A model generated the notes under the pieces. It was not told where the DNA came from, searched no databases, and saw only the letters and a list, made by a program, of their open reading frames with translations. Shown here piece by piece: positions 42,836 through 54,093 of a stretch of DNA of 64,000 nucleotides. Made by a program: the position numbers and the translations under genes. Source of the stretch: Pseudomonas mandelii (GTDB lineage: Bacteria > Pseudomonadota > Gammaproteobacteria > Pseudomonadales > Pseudomonadaceae); NCBI RefSeq assembly GCF_024138395.1, contig NZ_JAMYDU010000009.1, positions 62,001 through 126,000 on the forward strand, read 5' to 3'. Every line of letters starts with the position of its first letter. The first letter of the stretch is position 1.

Positions 42836-43795
42836 ATGCATATTTCATCGGGTCGCTGGGTTTATGGTTTGTTGTTGGCCTTGCTGACCGCGTTGTTGTG
42901 GGGAATCCTGCCGATCAAGCTCAAGCAAGTGCTGTTGGTGATGGACCCGGTGACGGTGACCTGGTTTCGTCTGCTGGTGTCCGGTGGTTGTCTGTTCATT
43001 TATCTGGCGGCGACGAAACGCCTGCCGAGTCGCAAAGTCCTCGGCGCGCGTGGTGGCTGGCTGGTGTTGATGGCGGTACTCGGACTGGTCGGCAACTACG
43101 TGCTGTACCTGATGGGCCTGAATCTGCTCAGCCCCGGTACCGCGCAACTGGTGGTACAAATGGGCCCGATCATGTTGCTGATCGCCAGTCTGTTCGTGTT
43201 CAAGGAACGGTTCAGCGTGGGGCAGGGGATTGGCCTGTTGGTGCTGCTGATCGGCTTTGCGCTCTTCTTCAATCAGCGCTTGAGTGAACTGCTCACCTCT
43301 CTGACGGATTACACCGCCGGTGTGCTGATGGTGCTGTTGGCGTCCACGGTCTGGACCTTCTATGCCTTGGGCCAGAAACAGTTGCTCACGGTGTGGAATT
43401 CGTTGCAGGTGATGATGGTGATTTACCTGTTCTGCGCGCTGTTGCTGACGCCCTGGGTGCATCCGCTGGAAGCGCTGCAATTGAGTCCGCTGCAAGGCTG
43501 GTTGCTGCTGGCGTGCTGTTTGAACACGCTGATTGCTTACGGCGCCTTTGCCGAAGCCCTGGCCCATTGGGAAGCCTCGCGGGTCAGTGCGACGCTGGCG
43601 ATCACACCGCTGGTGACCTTTGCCGCCGTGGCCGTGGCCGCGTGGTTATGGCCAGAGTATGTGCATGCCGAACAGATCAATGGCCTGGGTTATGGCGGGG
43701 CGGTGTTGGTGGTGTTGGGGTCGGCGTTGGTGGCGTTGGGGCCATCGTTGATGGCGGGGCTCAGGGCGCGGCGGGTGCGGATGACGGTCAATTAG
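42836..43795 (+). CDS. EamA-family DMT transporter
   Basis: A 319-residue protein with ten predicted membrane helices, made of two EamA repeats. It begins HISSGRWVYGLLLALLTALLWGILPI; VTWFRLLVSGG and LGLVGNYVLYLMGLNLLSPGTAQLV are typical of the first repeat. The second repeat starts near residue 160. Such proteins export metabolites or amino acids; the substrate is unknown. The ATG at 42836 follows GGGG; an in-frame TTG at 42812 is less convincing. Confidence 0.88.
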   Translation: MHISSGRWVYGLLLALLTALLWGILPIKLKQVLLVMDPVTVTWFRLLVSGGCLFIYLAATKRLPSRKVLGARGGWLVLMAVLGLVGNYVLYLMGLNLLSPGTAQLVVQMGPIMLLIASLFVFKERFSVGQGIGLLVLLIGFALFFNQRLSELLTSLTDYTAGVLMVLLASTVWTFYALGQKQLLTVWNSLQVMMVIYLFCALLLTPWVHPLEALQLSPLQGWLLLACCLNTLIAYGAFAEALAHWEASRVSATLAITPLVTFAAVAVAAWLWPEYVHAEQINGLGYGGAVLVVLGSALVALGPSLMAGLRARRVRMTVN

Positions 43796-43808
43796 ACCGC
43801 GTTATCGT

Positions 43809-43903
43809 TCATCGCGGGCAAGCCACGCTCCCACAGGTTTTGTGTCGATCACAATATTCAGGATCGACACAAATCCTGTGGGAGCGTGGCTTGCCCGCGA
43901 TGA
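43809..43903. repeat. REP pair with extended inner stem
   Basis: ATCGCGGGCAAGCCACGCTC pairs with its inverse. Inside, TGTGTCGATC and GATCGACACA continue the symmetry, so nearly the whole 95 bases can fold into one hairpin between the convergent exporter and fumC genes. Confidence 0.85.
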
Positions 43904-43926
43904 CTGACTATCAACCGCCGCAAGTT

Positions 43927-45321
<1,395 letters not shown>

Positions 45322-45511
45322 CATGCACACTCCTGTAGGTGATAGCGCAGTTTAGGCCGTGATCGCCGGCCGTGGTTCCATCAGTCTGGAATTTGACCGT
45401 TCAGCCCCTCTAAATCAGGTACGACAAGGCTTGGGGTTGAGTGACACACTTTTTTAGGTGCAGAATGGTCGCCCTTGAGGTTTTGCCTCGCCTGCTAGAA
45501 AAGGAAACTCG

Positions 45512-46033
45512 ATGACTCGTCTTCGTGCCATCTGTACCGCGGTTGCACTGGTTTGCGCCAGCGGCCAGGTTTTTGCCGATACCGCCAGCCACAACGCCAG
45601 TGCCGAAGCTTTCCTGACCCTGGCGCACGCTGACAAATTGGGCACTCCGGTGTACATGCAAGTGCAGCAAATGTTCGCTCAGCGCTTTGCCCAAACCAAA
45701 GCGCCTGAATCGAAAAAAGCCCTGCTGGAAACTTACCAGGCCAAGGCCAACGCCGCTCTGGATCAAGCCATTGGCTGGAACAAGCTGAAGCCGGACATGG
45801 TCAAGCTTTACACCACCAATTTCAGCGAATCCGAGCTCAAGGATCTGGTTGCGTTCTACCAGTCGCCACTGGGCAAGAAAGTCCTGGAAAAAATGCCGCA
45901 GCTGACTCAGCAATCGGCCCAGATGACCCAAGCCAAGCTGGAAAGCGCGGTGCCTGTGGTCAACAAACTGCTGGCTGACATGACGACCGAGCTGGAGCCT
46001 AAAGGCGCCGCTCCCGCCAAGAAAAAGCCTTAA
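45512..46033 (+). CDS. Secreted DUF2059 protein
   Basis: A 173-residue protein with a signal peptide ending near residue 23 (ASGQVFADTAS). The DUF2059 helical domain follows (FQQ-type text, here NFSESELKDLVAFYQSPLGKKVLEKMPQL). A C-terminal Lys/Pro/Ala tail ends the protein. Family function is unknown; a periplasmic location is expected. bolA follows 12 bases downstream, so they are likely co-transcribed. Confidence 0.9.
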   Translation: MTRLRAICTAVALVCASGQVFADTASHNASAEAFLTLAHADKLGTPVYMQVQQMFAQRFAQTKAPESKKALLETYQAKANAALDQAIGWNKLKPDMVKLYTTNFSESELKDLVAFYQSPLGKKVLEKMPQLTQQSAQMTQAKLESAVPVVNKLLADMTTELEPKGAAPAKKKP

Positions 46034-46045
46034 GCGGAGTTCGGG

Positions 46046-46345
46046 ATGACCATGCAACAACGCATCGAATCGGCGCTTGGGCTATTACAACCCGAGCACC
46101 TGCAAGTGCTGGATGAAAGCCACATGCACAGTCGCGGGTTACAGACCCACTTCAAAGCGGTGGTGGTCAGCCAGCAGTTCGAAGGCCTCAATCGCGTCAA
46201 GCGTCACCAGAAGGTGTACGGCACTTTGGGCGAGCTGATGGGCGAGTTCCATGCGTTGGCGCTGCATACCTACACGCCTGAAGAATGGGCACAGATCGAC
46301 GCGGCTCCGGCCTCACCGACCTGTGCGGGCGGCAGCAAACATTAA
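46046..46345 (+). CDS. bolA: BolA-family protein
   Basis: A 99-residue BolA protein (ESALGLLQPEHLQVLDESHMHSRG, THFKAVVVSQQFEGLNRVKRHQKVYGTLGELM, HALALHTYTPEEW). The conserved His in HALALHT could bind an Fe-S cluster shared with a monothiol glutaredoxin. BolA proteins affect morphology, biofilm and iron-sulfur delivery. The C-terminus adds a Cys-containing tail (SPTCAGGSKH). Terminated by the hairpin at 46478. Confidence 0.93.
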   Translation: MTMQQRIESALGLLQPEHLQVLDESHMHSRGLQTHFKAVVVSQQFEGLNRVKRHQKVYGTLGELMGEFHALALHTYTPEEWAQIDAAPASPTCAGGSKH

Positions 46346-46351
46346 GCAGAT

Positions 46352-46430
46352 CAAAAGATCGCAGCCTGCGGCAGCTCCTACAGGGTTGCGCAAGGCCGTG
46401 CTTTTGTAGGAGCTGCCGAAAGCTGCGATC
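46352..46430. repeat. Inverted repeat of second family
   Basis: AAAAGATCGCAGCCTGCGGC and the inverse copy ending GCTGCGATCTT, about 25 bases apart, between bolA and its terminator. Same family as 10171-10277. Confidence 0.8.
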
Positions 46431-46477
46431 TTGGCCATCTAAAGCCAATCGCCGCTGTTTTTTGTTAGAATCCGCAA

Positions 46478-46505
46478 CGCGCCGCTCACCCGGCGCGTTT
46501 TTTTT
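46478..46505 (+). terminator. Rho-independent terminator after bolA
   Basis: CGCGCCG-CTCACC-CGGCGCG stem followed by eight T residues, 48 bases upstream of trhO. Confidence 0.9.
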
Positions 46506-46552
46506 CGCATCCGGTTCACCCCTTACGAGGGTAGCCACCTGGAGAATTACCC

Positions 46553-47494
46553 ATGACACAACAGATTGTCGTGGCGGCACTGTATAAGTTCGTCACCCTG
46601 GAAGATTACGTCGCGCTGCGCGAGCCGCTGCTGCAAGCAATGGTCGACAACGGCATCAAAGGCACGCTGCTGATCGCCGAAGAAGGCATCAATGGCACCG
46701 TGTCCGGCAGCCGCGAAGGCATTGACGGGCTGATGGCCTGGCTCAAGAACGACCCACGCATGGACGACATCGACCACAAAGAGTCGTACTGCGATGAGCA
46801 GCCGTTCTATCGCACCAAAGTCAAACTCAAGAAAGAAATCGTCACCCTCGGCGTCGAAGGCGTAGACCCGAATAAAAGTGTCGGCACCTACGTGGATCCA
46901 CAGAACTGGAACGCGCTGATCAGCGACCCGGAAGTACTGCTGATCGACACCCGCAACGACTATGAAGTCTCGATCGGCACCTTCGAAGGCGCCATCGATC
47001 CGAAGACCACCAGTTTTCGTGAATTCCCCGACTACATCAAAGCCAATTTCGACCCGGCCGTGCACAAGAAAGTCGCGATGTTCTGCACCGGCGGCATTCG
47101 CTGCGAAAAGGCTTCGAGCTACATGCTCAGCCAGGGTTTCGACGAGGTCTATCACCTTAAGGGCGGCATTCTGAAGTACCTCGAAGAGGTGCCGCAGGAA
47201 GAAACCAAATGGCAGGGCGACTGCTTCGTGTTCGATAACCGCGTGACCGTGCGCCACGACCTCAGCGAAGGCGACTACGATCAATGTCATGCCTGTCGTA
47301 CGCCCATCAGCGTGGAAGACCGCGCATCCGAGCATTACGTGGCCGGCATCAGTTGCCCGCATTGCTGGGATAAGCTGAGTGAGAAAACCCGTCGCAGCGC
47401 CATCGACCGGCAGAAGCAGATCGAACTGGCCAAGGCGCGCAATCTGCCGCACCCGATTGGTTATAACTACAAGCAAACTCCTTCCGAGGTTTGA
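46553..47494 (+). CDS. trhO: tRNA uridine(34) hydroxylase (rhodanese type)
   Basis: A 313-residue YceA/TrhO protein that hydroxylates U34 of certain tRNAs. The N-terminal ferredoxin-like domain has [20 protein letters not shown]. The rhodanese domain has [22 protein letters not shown] and the active Cys in [16 protein letters not shown] (near residue 180). The C-terminal Cys-rich part ([26 protein letters not shown]) is family-typical and may bind zinc. Co-directional with the DsbA-like gene three bases after. Confidence 0.94.
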   Translation: MTQQIVVAALYKFVTLEDYVALREPLLQAMVDNGIKGTLLIAEEGINGTVSGSREGIDGLMAWLKNDPRMDDIDHKESYCDEQPFYRTKVKLKKEIVTLGVEGVDPNKSVGTYVDPQNWNALISDPEVLLIDTRNDYEVSIGTFEGAIDPKTTSFREFPDYIKANFDPAVHKKVAMFCTGGIRCEKASSYMLSQGFDEVYHLKGGILKYLEEVPQEETKWQGDCFVFDNRVTVRHDLSEGDYDQCHACRTPISVEDRASEHYVAGISCPHCWDKLSEKTRRSAIDRQKQIELAKARNLPHPIGYNYKQTPSEV

Positions 47495-47497
47495 ACC

Positions 47498-48136
47498 ATG
47501 TCTGCACGTCGCCTGCTCTATGTGATGGACCCGATGTGTTCCTGGTGCTGGGGTTTTGCCCCAGTGGCCAACGCGCTGGTCGAGCAGGCGCAGGCAGCGG
47601 GCGTGGACGTGCATTTGGTCGTTGGCGGTTTGCGCACCGGCAGCGGGTCGGCGTTGGAACCGACCACCCGGCGCTACATCCTTGAGCACTGGCAAGCGGT
47701 GCACGAGGCCACAGGCCAACCGTTCAAGTTTGAAGGCGCGCTGCCCGACGGGTTTGTCTACGACACCGAGCCTGCGTGTCGGGCGCTGGTGACGGCGCGC
47801 AGCCTGGCACCGGATTGCGCGTGGACACTGCTCGGGTTGATCCAGCATGCGTTCTACGCCGAAGGTCGCGACGTCACTCACGCCAGCGTGTTGGTGGAGC
47901 TGGCGGAGCAGGCCGGTTTACCGCGCATCGAGTTCGCCGCCGCCTTCGACCGTGCCGATATGCACGCCGCGACGGCTGCCGATTTCACTTGGGTCCAGGA
48001 CTTGGGCATTGCCGGTTTCCCGACCCTGCTGGCAGAGCGTGATGGTCAATTGGCGTTGTTGACCAATGGGTATCAACCTTTGAGTGTGTTGTCACCGTTG
48101 CTCGGCCGCTGGCTGGAGCGCGCTGCCTGTGCATGA
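47498..48136 (+). CDS. DsbA-family cytosolic thiol oxidoreductase
   Basis: A 212-residue thioredoxin-fold protein with the CxxC motif in MDPMCSWCWGFAP near residue 13. The DsbA-type helical insertion follows, then the cis-Pro loop region GIAGFPTLLAERDG. There is no signal peptide, so it acts in the cytoplasm. It is sandwiched between trhO and an ABC exporter with tiny gaps, suggesting one operon. Substrates are unknown. Confidence 0.88.
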   Translation: MSARRLLYVMDPMCSWCWGFAPVANALVEQAQAAGVDVHLVVGGLRTGSGSALEPTTRRYILEHWQAVHEATGQPFKFEGALPDGFVYDTEPACRALVTARSLAPDCAWTLLGLIQHAFYAEGRDVTHASVLVELAEQAGLPRIEFAAAFDRADMHAATAADFTWVQDLGIAGFPTLLAERDGQLALLTNGYQPLSVLSPLLGRWLERAACA

Positions 48137-49946
48137 CCTGCCCGACGACGTTCCAGCCCCTGCACGTGTCGACCGTCTGAGCTGGGCGGAAATCCGTCGC
48201 CTGGCCCTTCACCATAAAAAGTCTCTGTGGATCGCCAACGGCGTCGCGGTATTGGCAACGCTGTGCAGCGTGCCGATCCCCTTGCTGTTGCCGTTGCTGG
48301 TCGACGAAGTACTGCTGGGCCATGGTGACACTGCGCTGAAGATCATGAACCATGCGCTGCCCGAGGTCTGGCAGAAAGCCGCGGGTTACATTGGCTTGAT
48401 GCTGCTGGTGACTCTGGCATTACGCTGTGCGGCGTTGTTGTTCAACGTGGTGCAGGCGAAATTGTTTGCGGCGTTGGCCAAAGACATCGTGTATCGGATT
48501 CGGGTGCGGCTGATCGAACGACTCAAGTGCATCTCGCTCGGGGAATACGAAAGCCTGGGCAGCGGCACGGTGACCACGCACCTGGTGACCGACCTGGATA
48601 CGCTGGACAAATTCGTCGGCGAAACCCTCAGTCGTTTCCTCGTGGCCATGCTGACGCTGGTGGGCACCGCCTCCATCCTGATGTGGATGCACTGGAAACT
48701 CGCGCTGCTGATTCTGCTGTTCAACCCGCTGGTGATCTATGCCACGGTGCAGTTGGGCAAGCGGGTCAAACACCTGAAGAAACTCGAGAACGACAGCACC
48801 TCGCGCTTCACCCAGGCCTTGACCGAAACCCTGGATGCCATCCAGGAAGTGCGTGCCGGTAATCGTCAGGGCTTTTTCCTCGGACGGCTTGGCCAGCGAG
48901 CGCGTGAAGTGCGCGATTACGCAGTGAACTCGCAATGGAAAACCGATGCGTCGAACCGTGCCAGCGGTTTGCTGTTCCAGTTCGGCATCGATATTTTTCG
49001 CGCCGCGGCCATGCTCACCGTGCTGTTTTCCGACCTGTCCATCGGCCAGATGCTGGCCGTGTTCAGCTACCTGTGGTTCATGATCGGTCCAGTGGAACAG
49101 CTGCTCAACCTGCAGTACGCCTTTTACGCCGCTGGGGGTGCGCTGTCGCGGATCAACGAGCTGCTGGCCCGCGCTGACGAGCCGCAATACACCGGCAGTG
49201 TCGACCCGTTTCAAGGGCGCGACACGGTAGGCATCGAAGTTCAGGGGCTGAGTTTCGGCTACGGCGACGAGTTGGTGCTGAACCAAATGAACCTGTCGAT
49301 TGCCCCCGGTGAAAAAGTCGCGATTGTCGGCGCCAGTGGCGGCGGCAAAAGCACGCTGGTGCAGTTGCTGCTGGGCTTGTACACGCCGCTGGCCGGCACC
49401 ATCCGTTTTGGTGGTTCGACTCAGCAAGAGATCGGTCTGGAAACCGTGCGGGAAAATGTCGCCGTGGTCTTGCAACATCCGGCGTTGTTCAACGACACCG
49501 TGCGCGCCAACCTGACCATGGGCCGCGAACGCAGCGACGAAGCTTGCTGGCAGGCATTGGAAATTGCTCAGTTGCACAATACGGTGCGTGAATTGCCCAA
49601 CGGCCTGGACAGTATTGTCGGGCGCTCCGGTGTGCGTTTATCCGGCGGGCAGCGTCAACGTCTGGCGATTGCGCGAATGGTGTTGGCCGAGCCCAAGGTG
49701 GTCATCCTCGACGAGGCCACGTCCGCCCTGGACGCGGCCACCGAATACAACCTGCATCAGGCACTGGCGCGGTTCTTGAACAACCGCACCACGCTGATCA
49801 TTGCGCACCGGTTATCGGCCGTGAAGCAGGCCGACCGGGTGCTGGTGTTCGATGGTGGGCAAGTTGCCGAGGATGGCGACCATCAGCAATTGATTGCTGA
49901 TGGTGGTTTGTACGCCAAGCTGTATGGGCATTTGCAGCAGTTGTAG
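48129..49946 (+). CDS. ABC exporter, fused membrane and ATPase domains
   Basis: A 605-residue half-transporter of the MsbA/lipid-exporter type. Six membrane helices occupy residues about 30-330. The ATPase has Walker A VGASGGGKSTLVQLLLG, signature RLSGGQRQRLAIARM and Walker B VVILDEATSALDAATE. I chose the GTG at 48129, which overlaps the DsbA-like stop by eight bases; a further in-frame GTG at 48084 is possible. The substrate is unknown. Its stop is one base from the stop of the convergent toxin gene. Confidence 0.88.
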   Translation: MHDLPDDVPAPARVDRLSWAEIRRLALHHKKSLWIANGVAVLATLCSVPIPLLLPLLVDEVLLGHGDTALKIMNHALPEVWQKAAGYIGLMLLVTLALRCAALLFNVVQAKLFAALAKDIVYRIRVRLIERLKCISLGEYESLGSGTVTTHLVTDLDTLDKFVGETLSRFLVAMLTLVGTASILMWMHWKLALLILLFNPLVIYATVQLGKRVKHLKKLENDSTSRFTQALTETLDAIQEVRAGNRQGFFLGRLGQRAREVRDYAVNSQWKTDASNRASGLLFQFGIDIFRAAAMLTVLFSDLSIGQMLAVFSYLWFMIGPVEQLLNLQYAFYAAGGALSRINELLARADEPQYTGSVDPFQGRDTVGIEVQGLSFGYGDELVLNQMNLSIAPGEKVAIVGASGGGKSTLVQLLLGLYTPLAGTIRFGGSTQQEIGLETVRENVAVVLQHPALFNDTVRANLTMGRERSDEACWQALEIAQLHNTVRELPNGLDSIVGRSGVRLSGGQRQRLAIARMVLAEPKVVILDEATSALDAATEYNLHQALARFLNNRTTLIIAHRLSAVKQADRVLVFDGGQVAEDGDHQQLIADGGLYAKLYGHLQQL

Positions 49947-49947
49947 G

Positions 49948-52900
49948 TTAGTTCCAGAGCACCTTCAAGCTATCCGCCGCTCCATCATAAGCAAATTCTT
50001 TGATGACCACCGAACAGCTGTTGCACGGCGGCATGGTCGTGGCCACCTCGATTGAGGTGATCATCGTGTTGTCCGGGTACTTTTCCCGGAGCACGCCGAT
50101 CAGCTTGGCCTCGCTGTCCAGCGACGTCGGCCGGGCAGTGAGGGCCGGCGTATAGTTTTCGATGTCTTTTATCGTATGGGGAATGGCCAGTAACTTGCCG
50201 TCGTCCGAGACGTTCAGCGACGTCCTGTTGAAGGTCTGGCCGGCATCAATGTTGAAGTAGGTGGTATCACCGACGATGACTTTATCCCTGGCGAACGGAG
50301 GCTTGAACAGTGGCAGTTCTCCGGTCAGTCCTTGCGCACCGGAAACGCTGACGTAAACCTCACGCTTGCCGCTCGCGGTAACGATGTCGGCGTAGGCGAT
50401 GTTTCTGGCGTTCGCGGTTTGAAGGTTGGCAGGAAGCAACTGCTGGAGCTTGTCCATTGTCCTGTTGATTTCCAGATTACTGTTCAACCTGACATTGATG
50501 GTGCGCTGCTCAACGAACAGTGTGTCGAAGATATCGGCCGTTTTCTGACGAAAGGCCGGCGAGGCGGTTCGGCTGCGCGACCATGACGCCGTTCCGGTCG
50601 GCAGTCGGCTGACAATCATGCGTGTGGAATGGTCGAACAGCACCGCTTCGCCGGGGCTGGTATCGACTTTCAACAGCTTGAGCGTATCGGGTGGAGTGAC
50701 GTGGCCGCCAATCGGTATGGCGATCTCCGCCATGGTATTCATCGCACGTTCCACGGTCTCCACGCCGTGAATCCTTGCCGTGTTGTTGGCGTTGAGCGAG
50801 CCGGTGTAGACCGTGATCAATTCATCTTTCAGGGCGGCGGGCAAGGTGTCGGCCTTGCGCAAGGTCAGGGGCGTGGACAGATTTTGTCCGGTTAGCAATT
50901 CGGCGACGTAAAAGTCACCGGCGTCCAGCCGTGTGAACACATAGTGCTTCGAACCGTCCATCGCCGGGACAATGGTCGCCCCCGCCTCGAACGTATCAAG
51001 CCGATTGCGGCGCCCTGCGGGGATAGCCACTTTGATTCGGCCGTACATCCCTTTCTGGAACTCCATTGTTCCGTTGAGCTGCGTCTTTCTTTTCAGAGTG
51101 TGGAGCGACATTGCTTGCCCCGCAACCGCCGGCGTATAGACAGAGTCCCCGAACCATGGCGCCCAGCCTTTGCTTTGATCAAACGTTCCGGGGGACGGCG
51201 TGGGTGCCGGTCCACGCGTGACATATCGTGTTTGGCAGAGGTCGTTGCCTGCACGCCTTACCCGACACGGCAGCGCCTTGTACATCGACTGATCGTCAAT
51301 CAGGTCGGCGCGGCGCAGTTGGTCGCCGTCCAGGCGATAGGGAACGTCATCGATCAACAGCGTGGTTCGACCGTCGACCTCAAACACTTCGCGGACTCGG
51401 GCGTGCTCCGGCAGCTCTGCCAGAGCGTGGGATTCGGTTGGCGGCAGCGTCTTGAAGGCGGATCTGCCCTGGATGAGGTTGCTGTTGTTGCGCAGACGTG
51501 GTCCATAGGGCAGGGACGTCGCGGGGTCGATCAGATGCAGTCGTTTAAAATCCGTCGCACTGGTGTGGCGCACGAGTACGTCTTCAATGCCATTGATCGT
51601 TGCCAGCCGATCACTGGGGTTCAGCGCTTTCCACTGCCCCGGATCGATGGCTTGGGGCAGGTTGTGAGCCAGACGGTAACTGTCGACCTTTGCGGACAGA
51701 CTTTTGACAGCCCGTACGCTCGCGCGACCGACGCCCAGCAGCCCTTTGCCAACACCGAGTGTCAGTCCTTTCAGTAACGACGGAATACCGTCCAGCGGGT
51801 TGAGATTTTTCAGCGAGGCCGTCAGGAGCTTGCGGGTCAGGGTCGAAAAGGACGGCAGGCTGGCCTTGACGGCGATGCGCGCCCCCCCGGTGGTGGCCTT
51901 GATCAAGCGCACCGATCCCGATATGAACTTGCCGATGGGGAAAAGGAACGACGCCAGGTCAACCAGGAGCCCGACCCCTCCCATGACTTTGTTGGTGGTT
52001 TCGTCCGAAAGAAGGTCATCAATGCTGCCCCAGAAGGGCACGAATCCTTTGACGATCGTGACGAAGGTTTCCTGGCGTTTCTCGTTCCTGGCCCTGATGG
52101 TGTCGAAGGCCGTCATGCCCCGGGCGTGGGTGCGCAGCTGCTGTTCATCGACATAGAGAAATTTCGATGCGATGTATTCGGCCACTTCATTCAGACGGGG
52201 CGTTAGTGCGGATGCTTGACTGCCGGTTGCGACCGCCTCGGAAGATGCCGCTGCCGGTACCTTCATCACGGTATCGAGGTAGCCAATGCACCAGGCTTTT
52301 TTCGCAGGCGTCGAGCCATGGAAGTGGGCCTCTTTGTCGAGAAGGAGTGTCGTGCTGATGTTGCGCTCGGGCGCATAGGTTTGTCCGGGGATCGAGGCGT
52401 GGAGCGGGAATTCGGTGCGAACGCCGTTGATGATCGATAATCTCAGGCCAGGTCGTGAACGGATGAGGCCGGCACTGGGGATGACTTCGTAGTAAATGAT
52501 TTCGTCGTCCTTGGTCACCTTTAGCACGAATCCCTTCCTGGCCTTTATATCGAATGACTGCCCGTCCTGTTTGAGCGTCATGCGCAACCTCATCACCTCG
52601 ACAACTCCTTGTGACAGCCCTTTGCGTTCAGCGAGCGGCAGGGAGCCCAGCAGGCTGGCGATCATGGTTTGATAGGCCGTCGAGCTGGCCTTCAAATAGC
52701 TGTCGAAGGCAGTTGCGAACTGCGCGTTGATATCTGGCAATGCCCGGCCACTCGGAATGAGTCCGCCGTAAACCTCTCTGTAAATCCCTAAGGGATCCTG
52801 GCGTTCCAAATGGGATTTTCGCTGGCTGTCGATCCGGAACGTTTGGCTTGTGGGGGTCGTGCCGTCGGCTTGGGTGACGCGCCACCTTCCTCCGTCATCG

Positions 52901-54093
52901 AACTGGCCATCCGCGTAGAGGTCGAGAAAACTGTGGCCCGACAGCTTCAATTTCGGCATGTCTCTGAACCCCAGATGCGTGTCGGGATCGATCCGCAGAA
53001 ATTTGTACCCGTCCGCTTCCAGCGCATCCGCGCCAAACTGAGCATCCTTGATCTGCTTGGCCATTTTCAGCCGCTCAGGCAACGGTTCCTCGAGTGCCAT
53101 CACTGCGTTGTTCAAGCGCGTGCTCTGGGTTTCCAGTGCCTCAATCGCTCGCTTGATATCTTCCACACCGTAGCCGGACGCTGTTTTCGATTCCACGAAA
53201 CCCATGCACACCGCCCATTCCAGTGCGGGGCCAAGCCTTAATCCGGCGATGCGCTCAAGCTGTTCGGGGGAGGCGCCCTCGCTGCATTCCAGCGGCAGGT
53301 TGACCAGCTGTTGAAAGGACAGCGAACGATTCAGATCAAACTCTTCGGCCAGCAGCACGCCGTGCATGAAGTTGACCCACACCACCGAGCTTTTGTAGCG
53401 CAGCTCGGCGGGTATATCGAGAACGGCAAAGTCTCTGGACAGGTGGGTCTGGAAGATCTGCGCCAGTATTATCGCCTCTTTGGTATTGACGACCCGATTG
53501 GTGCGCTCCAAGTGCTCTTCAAATTCCCTGCGCAAGGTCTGGTAGCTTTTGCCCCAAAGTGCCGGGGCTTGCCAGTCAAAGCCGGCAAGTGCTTGCGGTT
53601 CGCCGGTCAACGGCTTGTGCAGGTACAGGCAGATGGCTTTGCAGACAAGTTGATAGCGCAGAGACGCCGAGGTCTTTTCACCGGGCTGCGCGCCATACCA
53701 CTTGAGTTTTTTCAGCAATCGGTCGGCCAGATCCTGTGACTGGATAGAGTCCAGTATTCGCTGGAGGAACACCGAAGGCGTTGCGCGTACGTCCTCTATA
53801 GTCGGGTAATGCATCACGTTCCCGGCCAGGCGATGGATCAGCATGGGACTTGCGTTCATGAAGCTTTTTACGGTGTCGTAGATTCGCTCATCAATACGTT
53901 CTGCTTTGTACCTGTCGAGGGTCATGGTTTGATCGAGCGCGGGCGTCCTGCGTAAAAGTGCCTTGAAATGCTTGCGGTCCCGGGCGGTGGGTGGAGGAAT
54001 CAAAGCGTCGATGTCCGGGCCATCGTCAAGGCCCAGGGTCTTTATCGCGAGCGATTCTTCGAAATCGGGTGCAGCTAAAGAGGTCGATGTCAT
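49948..54093 (-). CDS. Giant DUF6543/dermonecrotic-toxin-like protein with C-terminal deaminase-like domain
   Basis: A 1381-residue protein without a signal peptide. Roughly residues 60-620 are helical and resemble the dermonecrotic-toxin (DUF6543) proteins common in Pseudomonas. FVPFWG begins at residue 684, followed by Gly/Leu-rich hydrophobic stretches to about 790 (GGVGLLVDLASFLFPIGKF) that might insert into membranes. The C-terminus has D1326-S-E1328, then P1356-C-N-S-C1360, the spacing of a zinc deaminase. AAGGAG precedes the ATG at 54093. GC content is lower (sampled lines 48-50%) than neighbours. No immunity gene adjoins. The toxin role is inferred. Confidence 0.7.
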   Translation of the reverse strand: MTSTSLAAPDFEESLAIKTLGLDDGPDIDALIPPPTARDRKHFKALLRRTPALDQTMTLDRYKAERIDERIYDTVKSFMNASPMLIHRLAGNVMHYPTIEDVRATPSVFLQRILDSIQSQDLADRLLKKLKWYGAQPGEKTSASLRYQLVCKAICLYLHKPLTGEPQALAGFDWQAPALWGKSYQTLRREFEEHLERTNRVVNTKEAIILAQIFQTHLSRDFAVLDIPAELRYKSSVVWVNFMHGVLLAEEFDLNRSLSFQQLVNLPLECSEGASPEQLERIAGLRLGPALEWAVCMGFVESKTASGYGVEDIKRAIEALETQSTRLNNAVMALEEPLPERLKMAKQIKDAQFGADALEADGYKFLRIDPDTHLGFRDMPKLKLSGHSFLDLYADGQFDDGGRWRVTQADGTTPTSQTFRIDSQRKSHLERQDPLGIYREVYGGLIPSGRALPDINAQFATAFDSYLKASSTAYQTMIASLLGSLPLAERKGLSQGVVEVMRLRMTLKQDGQSFDIKARKGFVLKVTKDDEIIYYEVIPSAGLIRSRPGLRLSIINGVRTEFPLHASIPGQTYAPERNISTTLLLDKEAHFHGSTPAKKAWCIGYLDTVMKVPAAASSEAVATGSQASALTPRLNEVAEYIASKFLYVDEQQLRTHARGMTAFDTIRARNEKRQETFVTIVKGFVPFWGSIDDLLSDETTNKVMGGVGLLVDLASFLFPIGKFISGSVRLIKATTGGARIAVKASLPSFSTLTRKLLTASLKNLNPLDGIPSLLKGLTLGVGKGLLGVGRASVRAVKSLSAKVDSYRLAHNLPQAIDPGQWKALNPSDRLATINGIEDVLVRHTSATDFKRLHLIDPATSLPYGPRLRNNSNLIQGRSAFKTLPPTESHALAELPEHARVREVFEVDGRTTLLIDDVPYRLDGDQLRRADLIDDQSMYKALPCRVRRAGNDLCQTRYVTRGPAPTPSPGTFDQSKGWAPWFGDSVYTPAVAGQAMSLHTLKRKTQLNGTMEFQKGMYGRIKVAIPAGRRNRLDTFEAGATIVPAMDGSKHYVFTRLDAGDFYVAELLTGQNLSTPLTLRKADTLPAALKDELITVYTGSLNANNTARIHGVETVERAMNTMAEIAIPIGGHVTPPDTLKLLKVDTSPGEAVLFDHSTRMIVSRLPTGTASWSRSRTASPAFRQKTADIFDTLFVEQRTINVRLNSNLEINRTMDKLQQLLPANLQTANARNIAYADIVTASGKREVYVSVSGAQGLTGELPLFKPPFARDKVIVGDTTYFNIDAGQTFNRTSLNVSDDGKLLAIPHTIKDIENYTPALTARPTSLDSEAKLIGVLREKYPDNTMITSIEVATTMPPCNSCSVVIKEFAYDGAADSLKVLWN

